Of a DNA stretch of 64,000 nucleotides, positions 62,988-64,000 are shown one piece after another. The notes beneath the pieces are model-generated. The model ran no database searches. It was not told the origin of the DNA and saw only the letters and a list, made by a program, of their open reading frames with translations. How positions within the stretch are numbered: position 1 is the stretch's first letter; each line of letters begins with the position of its first letter. This DNA is from Variovorax paradoxus (GTDB lineage: Bacteria; Pseudomonadota; Gammaproteobacteria; Burkholderiales; Burkholderiaceae_C): positions 1,608,501 to 1,672,500 of the forward strand of contig CP063167.1 of assembly GCA_016806145.1 (NCBI GenBank), in the 5' to 3' direction. The position numbers were made by a program, and so were the translations under genes.

Positions 62988-64000
62988 AGGGCCGCGCTTT
63001 GCTTGCGCCTGGCCGTCGTGCTGCGCGGCGGCATGCTGTCCTTCATGGCCTCCTTGAGGAGGCCGAACACGCGCCGGTCGCCGAGCTGCGCGACATTGAA
63101 GCGCGCGAACGAGCCCGCCGTCTGCGAGACGCTGAAGACATTGCCGGGCGCGAGCACGACCTTCTGTTCCATGCAGCGCCGCGCCAGCACCGCGGAGTCG
63201 AGCCCATCGGGCAGACGGCACCAGAGGTAGAAGCCGCCGCGCGGCGCGAGCCAGGGCGCGATCCCCAGCGCCGCCAGGCGCTCGGTGGCGTCCTTGCGCG
63301 CGCGCGTGAGGCGCTGGCGCACCTCGTCCATGTGCTTGCGATAGCTGCCGCCGGCCAGCACGCCGGCGATCAGCTCGGTGGCCACCGGGCTCGGGCCGCC
63401 GAACTGGGTCGCCACCTGAAGGTCGACCAGCCCGTCGATCCAGTCGCGGCGCGCGGCGATGTAGCCGCAGCGCACCGAGGCCGAGAGCGTCTTGGAGAAG
63501 CTGCCGATGCGGATCACGCGCTGCAGGCCGTCGAGCACCGCCAGCCGCGGCGAGGGCGAGGGCTCGAAGTCGGCGAAGACCTCGTCCTCGACGATCGTCA
63601 TGCCCTGCGCCGCGGCCGCGCCGAGCACGCGGTGCGCGGTCTGCGGCGAGATGGTGGCGCCGGTGGGGTTGTGCAGCGCCGAGTTGGTGATGTAGAGCCG
63701 CGGGTTCTGCGCCAGTGCCTGCGTGAAGGCCGCGACATCGGGACCGGTGGGCGTGAACGGCACGCCGACGATCTTCGCCTGGTGGGCGCGCAGCAGCGCC
63801 TGGAAGTTGAAGTAGCAGGGGTCGTCGACCAGCACCGTGTCGCCGGGCCGCAGCAGCAGGCGGCAGATCAGGTCGATGGCCTGCGTGCCCGAGGTCGTCA
63901 GCAGCAGCTGTTCGGGCGTCGCGGCGATGCCTTCGTCGGCCAGGCGCGCCAGCAGCAGGCGGCGCAGCGCGAGCGCGCCGCGCGTGCTGCCGTAGTCGGC
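62984..64000 (-). CDS. PLP-dependent aminotransferase or MocR-type regulator (5' end outside window)
   Basis: The last 338 residues of a fold-type I PLP protein; the frame stays open to the window end. DYGSTRGALALRRLL, TSGTQAIDLICRLLL, LHNPTGATIS, VEDEVFADF and GSFSKTLSASVRCGY (with the PLP Lys) are typical. These features are shared by MocR regulators and 2-aminoadipate/valine-type aminotransferases, and the missing N-terminus would decide whether a GntR HTH is present. Its stop overlaps the polB start. Confidence 0.88.
   Translation of the reverse strand, partial: ADYGSTRGALALRRLLLARLADEGIAATPEQLLLTTSGTQAIDLICRLLLRPGDTVLVDDPCYFNFQALLRAHQAKIVGVPFTPTGPDVAAFTQALAQNPRLYITNSALHNPTGATISPQTAHRVLGAAAAQGMTIVEDEVFADFEPSPSPRLAVLDGLQRVIRIGSFSKTLSASVRCGYIAARRDWIDGLVDLQVATQFGGPSPVATELIAGVLAGGSYRKHMDEVRQRLTRARKDATERLAALGIAPWLAPRGGFYLWCRLPDGLDSAVLARRCMEQKVVLAPGNVFSVSQTAGSFARFNVAQLGDRRVFGLLKEAMKDSMPPRSTTARRKQSAAL

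Noticed and set aside
60666..63230. 854-codon plus-strand open frame
   Set aside because: It is fully antisense to DNA polymerase II, whose motifs are complete, and it has no recognisable motif.

Overview
The window is a 64 kb piece of a high-GC, tightly packed proteobacterial chromosome. Several things point to a soil or plant-associated beta-proteobacterium of the Burkholderiales, most likely Comamonadaceae and probably Variovorax-like: GC-rich third positions, many orphan Bug/TTT-type solute receptors, many small catabolic operons each beside its own LysR, GntR, LacI or AraC regulator, a class II DNA polymerase, and a NorR/flavohaemoglobin pair. The genus is inferred from style, not from a marker gene. 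I see no rRNA, tRNA, CRISPR array, insertion sequence or prophage.

Layout. 1-3.8 kb: the tail of an aldehyde dehydrogenase, a small secreted protein, an L,D-transpeptidase-like protein, an AraC/VOC pair and a periplasmic binding protein. 3.8-10.1 kb: a flavin reductase diverging from a polyamine-type ABC transporter operon that continues into a nucleobase-type deaminase and a GntR/FCD regulator with an AT-hook-like tail. 10.1-13.1 kb: a nitric-oxide detoxification module. The flavohaemoglobin gene has three GT-N7-AC palindromes, an IHF match and a consensus -24/-12 promoter, and its NorR-type activator lies convergently downstream. 13.1-18.2 kb: a MocR regulator, an epimerase/cupin pair, an HdeD-like membrane protein and a degenerate HD-GYP/LuxR regulator. 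18.2-29.1 kb: a nine-gene minus-strand operon of ureide-type enzymes (hydantoinase, ureidoglycolate lyase, PuuE-type deacetylase), two sugar-type dehydrogenases and a complete dipeptide-type ABC importer, facing a GntR regulator. 29.1-37.3 kb: a GAF histidine kinase, a PHB-depolymerase-like esterase with a ribbon-helix-helix protein, a ferredoxin/cupin operon, a two-gene Ser/Thr kinase module, a GST and an AraC regulator.

37.3-46.9 kb: a ten-gene minus-strand catabolic operon. It carries a histidinol-dehydrogenase-like enzyme, an SDR, a LacI repressor, three orphan TTT receptors, an RraA-type and an HpaI-type aldolase, an SMP-30 lactonase and a metallo-beta-lactamase-fold hydrolase. Two LacI-type palindromes lie in front of it. 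47.1-49.1 kb: a hybrid sensor kinase. 49.2-55.4 kb: an acyl-CoA degradation operon (enoyl-CoA hydratase, two acyl-CoA dehydrogenases, TTT receptor, CaiB-type CoA transferase) facing a LysR regulator. 55.5-58.9 kb: a LysR, an MHS-type MFS transporter and a DUF2817 peptidase-like enzyme. 59-64 kb: a Crp/Fnr regulator diverging from a crotonase, DNA polymerase II, and a PLP aminotransferase cut by the window end.

The parts most likely to be undescribed are the ureide/sugar operon, the ten-gene aldolase/lactonase operon and the kinase module. Several operator-like palindromes can be read directly and assigned to neighbouring regulators.
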